Below are positions 44,218 to 52,968 of a DNA stretch of 64,000 nt, piece by piece. Made by a program: the position numbers and the translations under genes. The notes beneath the pieces are model-generated. The model was not told the origin of the DNA and ran no database searches. It saw only the letters and a list, made by a program, of their open reading frames with translations. The first letter of the stretch is position 1, and every line of letters begins with the position of its first letter. Source of the stretch: Nocardia sp. BMG111209 (GTDB lineage: Bacteria; Actinomycetota; Actinomycetes; Mycobacteriales; Mycobacteriaceae); contig NZ_KB907309.1 of NCBI RefSeq assembly GCF_000381925.1, forward strand, positions 1,240,001-1,304,000, read 5' to 3'.

Positions 44218-44988
44218 CTACAGCGTGCCGACCAGGATGGTCTGACCACCCGCCGCGCGGATCTCCACGCTGCGGACGTGCTGCGGATCGAGGTCCGTGG
44301 TCCGGGACAGGGTCAAGGCATCGCCGGGGCCGGCCCACCAGCCCGCGAGCCGTTGTGGCGGCCCGGCCTGCTCGTTCAGCCACAGTTCGAAGGCGGCCTG
44401 ATAGGGGGCGCCACCGGCGGCGTAGTTGCACGACATCTCCACGGTCGCCTTGCCGTGCGAGTCGATCACCTTGAAGCTCGCCGAGACCGGGGTCGACACC
44501 ACCGGGTTCATCTGGCGCTCGGCGACCACCTGGGCGGCGACGGGAGGTGCGGACCGCTCGGTCAGCGTGGCCGTGATCGGCACCGCGATCGCCACGGCGG
44601 CGGCCGCGGCGGCGACCGCACCGGCCACCGCGAGCGACCGGCGCCGCGGCGGGCGGGTCGCCGGCGAGCGGTGCGCGGGCGAACGACGCGTGGCCGCGCG
44701 GTGCGCGACGGTGGACAGCGGGACAACCGGTGCCGGATCCACGGCGCCCGGCTCGATCTCCGGGAGGGGATCGAGCAGCGCCAGGGCCACATCGGCATCG
44801 ACGCGGCCCAGCAGGCCGGGCAGACCCGACAGCTCGGCCACCGCCGCACGGCACTCCGGACAGCCGACCAGATGCTCCTCGTACTCGAGCCGATCCGTAC
44901 GGCCGAGGGCGCCGAGCAGGTACGGGCCGTCCCACGTCGCATAGCGGTCGCCCGACTCCGGATCCGCGGCAGGCGCGGTCTCGGTCAC
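44218..44988 (-). CDS. Zinc-finger anti-sigma factor (membrane)
   Basis: A 256-residue protein. The N-terminal anti-sigma zinc-binding motif is EEHLVGCPECRAAV (HxxxCxxC). A membrane helix lies at about 110-135 (SLAVAGAVAAAAAAVAIAVP), and an outer domain of about 120 residues follows, with one Cys (VEMSCNYAAGGA). This is the RslA/RskA-like arrangement: it holds the ECF sigma factor until an external or redox signal releases it. The GTG at 44988 overlaps the sigma stop (GTGA), so the pair is made in balance. The outer domain is of the anti-sigma C-terminal type found in SigL/SigK systems. The signal is not known. Confidence 0.9.
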   Translation of the reverse strand: MTETAPAADPESGDRYATWDGPYLLGALGRTDRLEYEEHLVGCPECRAAVAELSGLPGLLGRVDADVALALLDPLPEIEPGAVDPAPVVPLSTVAHRAATRRSPAHRSPATRPPRRRSLAVAGAVAAAAAAVAIAVPITATLTERSAPPVAAQVVAERQMNPVVSTPVSASFKVIDSHGKATVEMSCNYAAGGAPYQAAFELWLNEQAGPPQRLAGWWAGPGDALTLSRTTDLDPQHVRSVEIRAAGGQTILVGTL

Positions 44989-45578
44989 TTCGTCACCCCC
45001 ATCTCCTGTAGTATCGAGCGCAGGGCCCGCATACCGTAATGCATGCGTGACTTCACGGTGCCCTCGGGGATGGCCAACTCGGTCGCGATCTGCTGGGTGG
45101 ACAGACCGCGGTAGTAGGCCCGCACGATCACCGCGCGGTGATCGCCGCTCAATCGCGCCAGCGCGTCCGCGATGAGCCAGCCGTCGACGGCCCGGTCCGC
45201 CTGATCCGGTTCCGACTGTTCCGGGGGGTTGTCCATCCGGTATTCGCGCCGGTGCCGGGCGCTGCGGTGCTCGTCCACGGCCAGGTTGCGCGCCACGGTG
45301 AACAACCAGGCCCGCGCCGAGGAGGTGGACTGGTCCAGCACGTGCGGGCGCTGCCAGGCGCGCAGCAGGGTCTCCTGCACGATGTCCTCGGCTCGTCCCG
45401 CGTCTCCGACCAGGCTGTAGGTGTAGCGCCACAGCGGGGTCGCGTGTTCGTCGTACAGTGCCCGCAACAGCCGTGCCTGCTCCGGCGAGGCGCCGGTCTC
45501 CGGTGGGGTCCGGGGATCTCGGAAGACGCCTGCCGTGTGGGTGGCCCGGTCGCCGGGGGAATGGGTCGGGACGCCCAT
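44985..45578 (-). CDS. ECF sigma-70 factor
   Basis: A 197-residue extracytoplasmic-function sigma factor. Region 2 reads RLLRALYDEHATPLWRYTYS, then DAGRAEDIVQETLLRAWQRP (the 2.2-2.3 core), and AWLFTVARNLAVDEHRSARH. Region 4 reads DALARLSGDHRAVIVRAYYR, then STQQIATELAIPEGTVKSRM. The combination with the membrane anti-sigma resembles mycobacterial SigL/RslA. The ATG at 45578 adds about 35 disordered residues; a later start cannot be excluded. The pair probably responds to envelope or oxidative stress. No target promoters were identified in the window. Confidence 0.9.
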   Translation of the reverse strand: MGVPTHSPGDRATHTAGVFRDPRTPPETGASPEQARLLRALYDEHATPLWRYTYSLVGDAGRAEDIVQETLLRAWQRPHVLDQSTSSARAWLFTVARNLAVDEHRSARHRREYRMDNPPEQSEPDQADRAVDGWLIADALARLSGDHRAVIVRAYYRGLSTQQIATELAIPEGTVKSRMHYGMRALRSILQEMGVTK

Positions 45579-45701
45579 CTCACCGTGTCGATCGGCGAGC
45601 TGGGAGCCCGAGGGGCTCGCGCACGACGGCGGGGATCACCGTCGGCAGGTCCGGGGACGCCGCTTCGACACAGTTCGTGGCCACACTAGGCGTATACGAT
45701 T

Positions 45702-46316
45702 TCAATTGCGTTCTAGTTCGATCGGATGTGTGGCCAACAACGACAGCGGCAGCGGTTGCCGGCGCAACACCTGGGCCCAGAGGTCGGTGCGGCCGGCGAT
45801 CGGGTCCGTCGGCAGGGCCGACAGTACGATCCAATCGCCGCGTTCCAGTTCGCCGGCCAGCTGACCGAAGGTCCAACCGGCATATCCGGCGAAGATCCGG
45901 ATGCCCTCGACCAGCGGGCCGATGTCCTCGGGATCCGAATCGAGATCCAGCAGCGCCACCCGGCCGTCGACCCGGCGCAGTCCGCGCACCTGTTCGATGG
46001 CGGTACCGGCCTTGACCGTGGCCAGGCACAGCGCGGCGTCACGCTTGACCGGTCCGCCCAGATACAGCGCGCGCGGCGCGGCGGCGAGCTCGGACCAGCG
46101 GGGCAGCACGTCCTGCAGGGCGGTGTCGCTGGGGCGGTTCAGCACCACGCCCAGGCTGCCGGCGTCGTTGTGCTCCACGATGTACACCACCGTGCGCCGG
46201 AACGAGGGCTCCACCAGGTCGGTCGCCGAGACCAGCAGCGTTCCCGGTCGTACTGCCTGCTCGTCGTGCCGGGATTCGCGTCTGGAGCGGTCACCGTGTT
46301 CCTCTGCGCGTGCCAC
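45702..46316 (-). CDS. YqgE/AlgH family protein
   Basis: A 204-residue cytosolic protein of the YqgE/AlgH (DUF179) family. Conserved stretches are RPGTLLVSATDLVEPSFRRT, VVYIVEHNDAGSLGVVLNRP, ALYLGGPVKRDAALCLATVK and IRIFAGYAGWTFGQLAGELE. It also has GDWIVL and the end LWAQVLRRQPLPLSLLATHP. The function is not settled despite wide conservation. The mycobacterial homologue lies near leuS, as here (within 10 kb). The GTG at 46316 is the start of the open frame; the conserved part begins at about residue 22, so a later start is possible. Single gene, divergent from nothing within 100 bases. Confidence 0.9.
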   Translation of the reverse strand: MARAEEHGDRSRRESRHDEQAVRPGTLLVSATDLVEPSFRRTVVYIVEHNDAGSLGVVLNRPSDTALQDVLPRWSELAAAPRALYLGGPVKRDAALCLATVKAGTAIEQVRGLRRVDGRVALLDLDSDPEDIGPLVEGIRIFAGYAGWTFGQLAGELERGDWIVLSALPTDPIAGRTDLWAQVLRRQPLPLSLLATHPIELERN

Positions 46317-46444
46317 GCAGTCATCATCGCACCGCGAGCGAAACCGTGTGGTGCCAAGCGTCGAGTTGGAATGTTCGCACTGGGCGAATCAGGTCCGAAA
46401 TGCAGGCATTCCTACTTTCGAATCGGGCAATTGTTACCGGACCG

Positions 46445-46783
46445 CTACTGGAGCCCGAATGATTCCCGGGCCCAGTGCGGTACCAGTGCGCCGTATTCCG
46501 GATTGGTTTCGATGAAATGTCGCACCACCGCGCACATCGGCAGAATTTGGGCGCCGTCGAGGCGGGTGTCGTCCAGCGCGGTCCGTACCAGCAGCGCCTC
46601 GTGGCCCCGGCCGGACCAGCGGGCATCGATCTCGGTGTGCACGAAGGCCCGTTCGGCGGCGGTCTCCTGATATTCGGCGGTGCCCGCGAGTTCACCGCCG
46701 ACATACAGTTCGAAACGGCTCGCGGCGGGGTTGTTGCGCACGGTTGGAGCGTCCGCGATGTCGAGATCGGTCTGCCTGGTCAC
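46445..46783 (-). CDS. Small GNAT acetyltransferase (YjdJ type)
   Basis: A 112-residue minimal GNAT of the COG2388 class. Visible parts are FELYVGGELAGTAEYQ, AERAFVHTEIDARWSGRGHE (R/QxxGxG/A acetyl-CoA loop region), and ILPMCAVVRHFIETNPEYGA with the C-terminal WARESFGL. These short proteins are thought to modify small molecules or proteins; the substrate is unknown. The GTG at 46783 is the start, and it lies divergent from the glycerate kinase gene with about 135 bases between. It ends 128 bases from the YqgE/AlgH start. Confidence 0.87.
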   Translation of the reverse strand: MTRQTDLDIADAPTVRNNPAASRFELYVGGELAGTAEYQETAAERAFVHTEIDARWSGRGHEALLVRTALDDTRLDGAQILPMCAVVRHFIETNPEYGALVPHWARESFGLQ

Positions 46784-46918
46784 CCGACGAGCCTATGGCC
46801 TGCCGCCCGTGGCCGCCGATCGAAACATGATCATGTCTGTTTCTCGTCCTATGCACACCTGTGGACAACTCCGCGCACCGAGTTCCGGTGGCGCACATGT
46901 GCTGTGCACAATATCGGG

Positions 46919-48064
46919 ATGGTGCACGGGAATCCGGGCGTGGTGGTGCTGGCGCCGGACAAGTTCAAGGGTTCGCTGTCCGCACCCGGGGTGGCGGCGG
47001 CGCTCGCCGCCGGCATCCGTCGCGTGCTACCCGCCGCGGACATCCGCCCGCTGCCGGTCGCCGACGGCGGCGACGGGACCGTCGACGCGTTCGTGGCGGC
47101 GGGCTGGACAGCGGTGCCGCTGGACGCGGTCGGTCCGACCGGTGCGCCGGTGACCACCTCCTATGCCGTGCACGACGGTACCGCCGTCATCGAGTTGGCC
47201 ACCGTCGCCGGGCTGGAGCGGCTGCCCGGTGGCCGGCCCGATCCGTTGCGGGCCGGTACCCGCGGACTGGGCCTCGCGGTCCGGCACGCGCTCGACCACG
47301 GCATCCGTTCGATCGTGCTGGGACTGGGCGGCAGCGCCTCCACCGACGGCGGCGCCGGTCTGCTGCAGGCCCTGGGCCTGCGCATCCTGGCTGCGGACGG
47401 TCGCGAAATACCTTCGGGCGGTGCGGCTCTCGTCGATGCGGTGCGGGTGGACAAGTCGGGTCTGCACCCGGCGCTCGCCGAGACCACCGTCACGCTCGCC
47501 TCGGATGTGGACAACCCGTTGCTCGGAAGCCGGGGCGCGGCAGCGATCTTCGGGCCGCAGAAGGGCGCCGATCGTGCCCAGATCGCGCTGCTGGAAACGG
47601 GATTGGCGCGCTGGGCCGAACTGATCGGCCCGGACCGCGCCGACCGGCCCGGGGCGGGCGCGGCCGGCGGCACCGGATTCGGGGCCATGGCGGTGCTCGG
47701 CGCGGTGGCGCGTTCCGGGATCGAGGTGGTGCTCGACCTCGTCGACTTCCGCACCCTGGTGCGGGATGCCGCGCTGGTGATCACCGGTGAGGGCTCACTG
47801 GACGAACAGAGCCTGCACGGCAAGGCGCCGATCGGCGTCTGCGCCGCCGCGCGCGCAGCCGGGGTACCGGTCGTGGCGGTGGCCGGTCGCTGCCTGCTCG
47901 ACGCCGATCGGCTCCGGGCCGCCGGATTCACGGCCTGCTATCCACTGACCGACCTCGAACCGGATCCGGCCCGCTCCATGGCCGGTGCGGCACAACTGTT
48001 GTCGGAGCTGGGGGCGCGGATCGCCACCGGCCATCTGATCTCCCCGGCATCGGAACCGCACTGA
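46919..48064 (+). CDS. glxK: Glycerate kinase, type II (GlxK)
   Basis: A 381-residue glycerate 2-kinase (Pfam Gly_kinase). Motifs are VVLAPDKFKGSLSAPGVAAA, PVADGGDGTVDAF, SIVLGLGGSASTDGGAGLLQ, VTLASDVDNPLLGSRGAAAI, IFGPQKGAD, and ALVITGEGSLDEQSLHGKAP. All are intact. It phosphorylates D-glycerate with ATP, linking glyoxylate or sugar acids to glycolysis. The ATG at 46919 is used; the next codon (GTG) is a possible start. It could consume glycerate released by the glucosylglycerate hydrolase at 30.4 kb, which is an inference. It converges on aroQ. Confidence 0.93.
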   Translation: MVHGNPGVVVLAPDKFKGSLSAPGVAAALAAGIRRVLPAADIRPLPVADGGDGTVDAFVAAGWTAVPLDAVGPTGAPVTTSYAVHDGTAVIELATVAGLERLPGGRPDPLRAGTRGLGLAVRHALDHGIRSIVLGLGGSASTDGGAGLLQALGLRILAADGREIPSGGAALVDAVRVDKSGLHPALAETTVTLASDVDNPLLGSRGAAAIFGPQKGADRAQIALLETGLARWAELIGPDRADRPGAGAAGGTGFGAMAVLGAVARSGIEVVLDLVDFRTLVRDAALVITGEGSLDEQSLHGKAPIGVCAAARAAGVPVVAVAGRCLLDADRLRAAGFTACYPLTDLEPDPARSMAGAAQLLSELGARIATGHLISPASEPH

Positions 48065-48070
48065 CTCCCG

Positions 48071-48103
48071 CGCGGAAACGATTCGAGGACGGCCTGTTCC
48101 GCG
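48071..48103. terminator. Weak inverted repeat between glycerate kinase and aroQ
   Basis: CGCGGAA (48071-48077) and TTCCGCG (48097-48103), 7-bp perfect arms with a long 19-base loop, in the 58-bp gap between two converging genes. It may terminate both, but is weak. Confidence 0.35.
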
Positions 48104-48122
48104 AATTCGTCGCGGCGCCGGA

Positions 48123-48554
48123 TCAGGCTCGGGTGCAGAGGAATTCGACGGCCGCGGCGTAGCCCTGGATTCCCATGCCCGCGATCACCGCGGTGGCGAT
48201 CGGGGAGATGTAGGAGTGGTGCCGGAATTCCTCGCGCGCATGCACATTCGAGATGTGCACCTCGACGATCGGCACCTCCGGGATCACCAGCGCGTCGCGC
48301 AGCGCCACCGACGTGTGGGTGAGGCCGCCCGGGTTGATCACGATGCCGGAGACCGCGCCGTGGCCGGCGTGGATCCGATCGATCAGCGCCCCTTCGGAAT
48401 TCGACTGGAACGCGGCGACCTCGCGGTCGAAGCGGGCGGCCGTCCGCTCGGCCAGCGCCACGATGTCGTCGAGGGTGTCCGAGCCGTACACCTCGGGCTG
48501 CCGGATGCCCAGCATGTTCAGATTCGGGCCGTTGAGCACGAGGATCGGTGACAT
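48123..48554 (-). CDS. aroQ: Type II 3-dehydroquinate dehydratase
   Basis: A 143-residue enzyme of the shikimate pathway that removes water from 3-dehydroquinate. Motifs are [20 protein letters not shown] (catalytic Tyr of the flexible lid), [34 protein letters not shown], and [20 protein letters not shown] (catalytic His and Arg). The mycobacterial enzyme has the same length. The ATG at 48554 is used; a GTG nine bases upstream is the alternative. It is a dodecamer in relatives. No other aro gene adjoins, so this is a scattered pathway gene. Confidence 0.93.
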   Translation of the reverse strand: MSPILVLNGPNLNMLGIRQPEVYGSDTLDDIVALAERTAARFDREVAAFQSNSEGALIDRIHAGHGAVSGIVINPGGLTHTSVALRDALVIPEVPIVEVHISNVHAREEFRHHSYISPIATAVIAGMGIQGYAAAVEFLCTRA

Positions 48555-48600
48555 GCCGGACACCCTAGCGGGGCCGGGCGAGGTGGCGGCGGAGGGGAGT

Positions 48601-49242
48601 TCAGAGCCCCTTCGGACCCTCGGCGCGCAGGTCGTCGACCTTCGTCATGGCCGTGCGCAACTCCTCGAGCCATTCCTCCGCATGCTTACCGGCCAGCCGT
48701 ACGGTCCACGCCAGGGCGTCGGCGCGGGAGCGGGCGACACCGGCGTCGACGAGGGTGTCGAGCACCTTGCGTTCCGGCTGGCGCAGCCGGGTCATCACCG
48801 GAACGGCCAGATGGGTGAACATGATTCGCTCGGCGGTCGCCGTGGGCGGCGCGCCGATCGTGACGCCCCAGGCCACGCTGCGGCCGTACCGCGCCTGCGC
48901 CTCCTGGGCGATCTGCATCCGGGCCGGGCGGGTGCCCTCCCGGAACCGCGACACCAGACCCTCCCGGGTCGCCGCCGGGACCTCGGCATCCGCGGTCGCG
49001 TCGGCCGGTGGTTCGGCCTCGGCGGGGGTCTCGGCGTCGAGCGGTTCGCCGGTGGCGGACAGCGGCAGGCGGCCGATCACCACGATCTCGTCCCGGTCGA
49101 TCTCGATGACGGGCGCGCCGAGGAACCATTCGGCGGGCAACCGCCCGGCGAACCAGTCCGGCGCATCCTGCGGATCCGGAAGATCCGCCTGCTGCCAGCC
49201 GCCCGGGCGGCCGAATCCGCGCCCTCGATGTCCGTGTCTCAT
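48601..49242 (-). CDS. Unrecognised conserved-looking protein, 213 residues
   Basis: I do not recognise a family by name. The N-terminal 30 residues are Gly/Arg-rich, then [20 protein letters not shown] has a compact folded look ([14 protein letters not shown]). A Glu/Ala/Asp-rich linker follows (about 70-90). The C-terminal half is helical ([40 protein letters not shown]) with several conserved-looking Arg/Glu pairs. There is no membrane span or signal. The ATG at 49242 starts the frame. It lies 46 bases upstream of the aroQ start codon on the same strand, so they may be cotranscribed. Confidence 0.75.
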   Translation of the reverse strand: MRHGHRGRGFGRPGGWQQADLPDPQDAPDWFAGRLPAEWFLGAPVIEIDRDEIVVIGRLPLSATGEPLDAETPAEAEPPADATADAEVPAATREGLVSRFREGTRPARMQIAQEAQARYGRSVAWGVTIGAPPTATAERIMFTHLAVPVMTRLRQPERKVLDTLVDAGVARSRADALAWTVRLAGKHAEEWLEELRTAMTKVDDLRAEGPKGL

Positions 49243-49561
49243 CTCTGCACCTCACTGAGTTCCGAGCGATACGTTGTAACTGTGATTACAAGATTACGCG
49301 GGAACGGCGGTACGGAATTACGCCGTCGGAGAACGGTTCCGGCGGTACGGAAGTGGTGACCACGGCTAACTAACGATTCCGCGAACGATCCGGCGAAAGT
49401 TGCGATCCGGGCACTATGGTGGTGCTCGAGTATGGCGCTGAACATTCAGAATGCGGGTCGGCGCGCCCCGTTCTCGCCGGACGGTGCGGCGAAATCGCGG
49501 ACGCTGCCTCGGGTACCGTTGGGCTGTTGCCGGAGTGACGAGGGTGAAGAGTGGGGCCGAT
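49243..49561. other. Divergent intergenic region with small palindrome
   Basis: About 320 bases between two divergent genes. TTGTAA (49274-49279) and TTACAA (49286-49291) form a short perfect inverted repeat, and CGGCGGTACGGAA occurs twice close together near 49300-49345. No gene is supported; it probably holds two promoters. Confidence 0.5.
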
Positions 49562-51244
49562 ATGAATGTGTGGGGATCCCGCCGCATTCGGGTACGCGGC
49601 GCACTGGCAGTGCTGAGTGCGGCCCTCGTGGCCGTCGCGACCGGATCCTGTGCGCTGCACAGCAAACCCAGCGGTCCCGAGGGTGTGGTCGAGCACTTCA
49701 CCCAGTTGCTCGACAAACGCGACGCCACCTCCGCGGCACAGCTGACCTCGTATCCCAGTGGCGCCGAGGCCACGTTGAAGCAGATGTTCGACGGTCTCGG
49801 CGACGCCAAGCCCGATTATCAACTGGCGCAGTACATCAACCTCGACGCCGATTCCGGCATGTTCAACCTCAAGGCCGACTGGAATTTCGGGGCCGGTAAG
49901 GACTGGAGCTACGACCTCCAGGGCAGTATCCGGAAACTGGCTATCGGCTGGCGAATCTCGTGGGATCCGGGTGTCGTGATGCCCGCGCTGGACAGTCAGC
50001 ACAGCGTGAAATACGTCCGCACCGACCCGACCCCGCCGCCGAAGGTCAACGACAACGCGGGCGAGGCGCTGATGACCCAGCAGACCATCAATGTGGTGAA
50101 ACTGGATCCGACCAGGACTTCCGACCCGGTGGCGTCCACCAACGCCCTCGCCGACGCAATCAAGCCGGTGGCGCCTTTGATCACCGGCGGTTCGCTGATG
50201 CAGGACCTCTCGGCGGCACAGGGCAAGCCGATCACCGCGGTGACGCTGCGCGACGACGATTTCGCCGTGCTCCAGCCGCGCCTGGCGCCGATTCCGGGTG
50301 TGGTGCTGGAACAGTCGCCCAAGGTGATCGCGACCGACCGCCGGGTGTGGTCACCGCTGCTGGACGCGCTGCGCAACGTGTGGCAGGAGGATCGCGACCA
50401 GCACGCCGGATGGGGTGTGCAACTGCTCGACCCCAACGGCCACCTGGTCTACCAGCTCGCCGGGCAGCCGGGACCGCCCGCGCCCGACGTCGCCTCCACG
50501 CTGGATCCGCGGTTGCAGCGCGCCGCCGAGGACGCGGTGGTCAGCGCCGGCACCGCGGCCTCGATCGTGGCCATCCAGCCGTCCACCGGCGCGGTGGTCG
50601 CCACCGCGCAGAACACCTATGCCAGCGAACAGGGTTCACCGGCGTTCACCGCCGCGTATCCGGTCGGCGGGGCCGCCGATCTGTTCAAGGCCGTCGCCGC
50701 GGTGGTGAAGAAGAAGGCGCCGCAGGACGTCTCGTTGCAGGACACCGCCGAGGCGGCGGCCATGCTCGGGATCGGGGTCGGGTACCGGGTGGCCGGACTC
50801 GACCAGATCACCGGCCGGGTACCGCTGTCCGGCAAGGGTGTCGAGCAGGTGAACAAGGGCAGCGGCGATCCGATCCTGGCCAGCCCGTTCGGGATGGCGA
50901 TCGCGGCGGCGGCCATCGCGCACGGCGGACTGATCCCGCCGATGATCGAGATCGGCCGGCCCGCGACCACCGACGCCCAGATCAACCCGCTGCCCGGTGA
51001 GGCGGTGGACCGGTTGCGCGCGATGCTGCACGACGAGGCCGTCGGCGGCCCGGATCTGGCGACCCTGCGCCACTACGCGGGGGTCACCGCCTTCGCGGCG
51101 AAGGGCGGCACCGGCGGCTGGTTGCTCGCCACCATGGGCGATCTGGCGTTCGCGGTGCACATCGACGATGTGGACTCCGGCGATGCCACCGCGCGAATGG
51201 CGGCCCGGCTGCTGCAATCGCTCGCGTCACCCGACAGCAAGTAG
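49562..51244 (+). CDS. NTF2/PBP-like lipoprotein with degenerate transpeptidase motifs
   Basis: A 560-residue lipoprotein (lipobox TGSC, Cys30). An NTF2-like MecA_N domain follows (GPEGVVEHFTQLLDKRDATS), then a dimerisation-like part, and a penicillin-binding transpeptidase-like domain from about 310 (TLDPRLQRAAEDAV, SIVAIQPSTGAVVATAQNTY). The catalytic motifs are lost: the SxxK place reads PVGGAADLFK (no Ser at the needed spot, Lys376 left), and KTG reads AAKGGTGG. It is therefore likely a non-catalytic relative of PBP-lipo, perhaps a scaffold or beta-lactam decoy. The ATG at 49562 is preferred over earlier starts because the signal peptide begins there. Confidence 0.82.
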   Translation: MNVWGSRRIRVRGALAVLSAALVAVATGSCALHSKPSGPEGVVEHFTQLLDKRDATSAAQLTSYPSGAEATLKQMFDGLGDAKPDYQLAQYINLDADSGMFNLKADWNFGAGKDWSYDLQGSIRKLAIGWRISWDPGVVMPALDSQHSVKYVRTDPTPPPKVNDNAGEALMTQQTINVVKLDPTRTSDPVASTNALADAIKPVAPLITGGSLMQDLSAAQGKPITAVTLRDDDFAVLQPRLAPIPGVVLEQSPKVIATDRRVWSPLLDALRNVWQEDRDQHAGWGVQLLDPNGHLVYQLAGQPGPPAPDVASTLDPRLQRAAEDAVVSAGTAASIVAIQPSTGAVVATAQNTYASEQGSPAFTAAYPVGGAADLFKAVAAVVKKKAPQDVSLQDTAEAAAMLGIGVGYRVAGLDQITGRVPLSGKGVEQVNKGSGDPILASPFGMAIAAAAIAHGGLIPPMIEIGRPATTDAQINPLPGEAVDRLRAMLHDEAVGGPDLATLRHYAGVTAFAAKGGTGGWLLATMGDLAFAVHIDDVDSGDATARMAARLLQSLASPDSK

Positions 51245-51343
51245 GGCCGGAGCCGCCGGACGCGGCAGCGATCGGTCGTCCGGCCGCCGCGCGACTGCCG
51301 GCTCGGCCACCGGGCGATCGTCGGCCCGGCCGCCGGATTGCGG

Positions 51344-51721
51344 TCAGCGCAGGGCTTTCCAGGCCGCGCGCCAGCCGAGCAGGAACAGCGCCAGCACCGT
51401 GGCCGCGACGACGATGAAGCTGGGTTCGGTGCCCTGGCCGCTGATCACCCGCAGCACCATGCCGCCCGCGACGGTGCAGAACCAGATGACGACACCTGTC
51501 GGCCACAGCGGCCGCGCGTCGAAACGGCGTATCGCGGAGCCGAATTCGCCGTCCGCGCGCAGCCACGCCGCCACCGCCCAGCCGAGCAGCAGACCGACGC
51601 CGAACGGCCAGAAGGTGCGCAACAGGCCGGGGAATACCGCCTCGTGATGGCTGCGCCGGCCGATCAGGCAGAACAGGACCACCAGCACGACGTCGATCAC
51701 CAACGGCACCAGTCTCTTCAC
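51344..51721 (-). CDS. DUF3054 membrane protein
   Basis: A 125-residue protein with four membrane helices (VPLVIDVVLVVLFCLIGRRS, WPFGVGLLLGWAVAAWL, TGVVIWFCTVAGGMVLRVIS, FIVVAATVLALFLLGWRAAW). The opening LVIDVVLVVLFCLIGRRSHH is the DUF3054 hallmark. The function of the family is unknown. The GTG at 51721 starts it. It lies 55 bases after the stop of the UPF0104 gene on the same strand and may share its transcript. No active-site residues can be named. Confidence 0.88.
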   Translation of the reverse strand: MKRLVPLVIDVVLVVLFCLIGRRSHHEAVFPGLLRTFWPFGVGLLLGWAVAAWLRADGEFGSAIRRFDARPLWPTGVVIWFCTVAGGMVLRVISGQGTEPSFIVVAATVLALFLLGWRAAWKALR

Positions 51722-51776
51722 GCCGCTCAGGTTAACGGGGAATCCGGCCGGCCCGGTCCCGAACCCGACGCGCCGG

Positions 51777-52964
51777 TCATTCGGCCGGTGCGCTGTCGGC
51801 GGCCTCCGGCCCGGACGACTCGGACAGCGGCCGGTCCTCGCCGAGCAGCCGCTGCTCGGCCAGGATCGCCGAGCGCCGCTCGAACTCCTGCTCGTATTCG
51901 GCGTCCCCGGCCTGCGGCGTGCGGAACAGGAAGGCGAACACGATCCAGCCGACCACCGCCACCAGGATGAAGCTGACCAGCCGGTAGACGAAGGCCGCGG
52001 CCACCGCCTGCGCGGCCGGCAGTCCCGCGGCGGCGGTGAGGCTGTAGATGAGGGTGGCGTCCACGTAGACGATGCCGCCCGGCGCGAACGGGATGGTCCC
52101 GACCGCCTTGCCGACGCTGAACGCGATCATCAGCCCGGCCAGCCGCGGTTCGCCGCCGACCGCGTAACAGGCCGCGCCCAGGCAGGCCACGTCGCCGAGC
52201 CGGTGCATCAGCGCCCACAGCGCGACCAGGGCGCCGTCGCGGCGGCCCAGATCCACCGATTCCAGCTGGTGGATCAGCTCGTCGACCTTGTCGCGACCGT
52301 CGTCGAGCGGGCGGTTCTTGTCCCACATCCGGCGGATCCGATTGACCAGGCGGAGCAGTCGCCGCAGGATCGCCTGGATCGAGCCGGGATTGGCGGATAC
52401 GTAGTTGCCGCCGGCGATCAGCAGCACCACCGCCCCCAGCGAGAGGATCAGCTGCCACGGCCCGATCCGGTCACCGACCAGGACCGCGCCGCCGACCCCG
52501 AGCAACACCATGCCGGCGGCGGCGACCACCCCGGACATCACCAGCTGCCAGGAGGCGACGATCGCGCTGGCGCCCCAGCGCCGGGTGTGCCGATAGGTGA
52601 ACGCGGTCGAGAACACCTGACCGGCGGGCAGCGTCACCGACATCGCGGTCGCGCCGAACACCACGGCCAGCGAACTGCGCTGACTCACCTCGACGCCACC
52701 GGCGTGCAGCAACTGTTTCTGGATCCGGCCGAAACCGCTCATCGACACCGCCTGCATCAGAACGCAGGCGGCGACCCAGCCCCAGTGCACCTCGGTGAGG
52801 TTCTTCCAGGACTCGTGCAGGCGCGGCCACAGATAGATGCCCTCGGTCACGAGGAGTGCGGACAGCAGGGCGCCGAGCACCCACTTCACCCAGCGGAACC
52901 GCCCCTTGCCGCTCGGCTGCGGCAGCGGTGCCGACACACCGGCGGATTCACCTCGGGCCGTCAC
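51777..52964 (-). CDS. UPF0104/LPG-synthase-TM-type membrane protein
   Basis: A 395-residue protein with about eight membrane helices, of the lysylphosphatidylglycerol-synthase TM (UPF0104) family. Motifs are VFGATAMSVTLPAGQVFSTA, MHRLGDVACLGAACYAVGGE, GKAVGTIPFAPGGIVYVDAT (the family core), and AAFVYRLVSFILVAVVGW. It lacks the synthase catalytic domain, so it may move lipids or be a flippase-like protein. Mycobacteria have a homologue next to mmpL3, as here. The GTG at 52964 follows the cyclase stop by four bases. The C-terminus is acidic and disordered. Confidence 0.88.
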   Translation of the reverse strand: MTARGESAGVSAPLPQPSGKGRFRWVKWVLGALLSALLVTEGIYLWPRLHESWKNLTEVHWGWVAACVLMQAVSMSGFGRIQKQLLHAGGVEVSQRSSLAVVFGATAMSVTLPAGQVFSTAFTYRHTRRWGASAIVASWQLVMSGVVAAAGMVLLGVGGAVLVGDRIGPWQLILSLGAVVLLIAGGNYVSANPGSIQAILRRLLRLVNRIRRMWDKNRPLDDGRDKVDELIHQLESVDLGRRDGALVALWALMHRLGDVACLGAACYAVGGEPRLAGLMIAFSVGKAVGTIPFAPGGIVYVDATLIYSLTAAAGLPAAQAVAAAFVYRLVSFILVAVVGWIVFAFLFRTPQAGDAEYEQEFERRSAILAEQRLLGEDRPLSESSGPEAADSAPAE

Positions 52965-52968
52965 TCCG

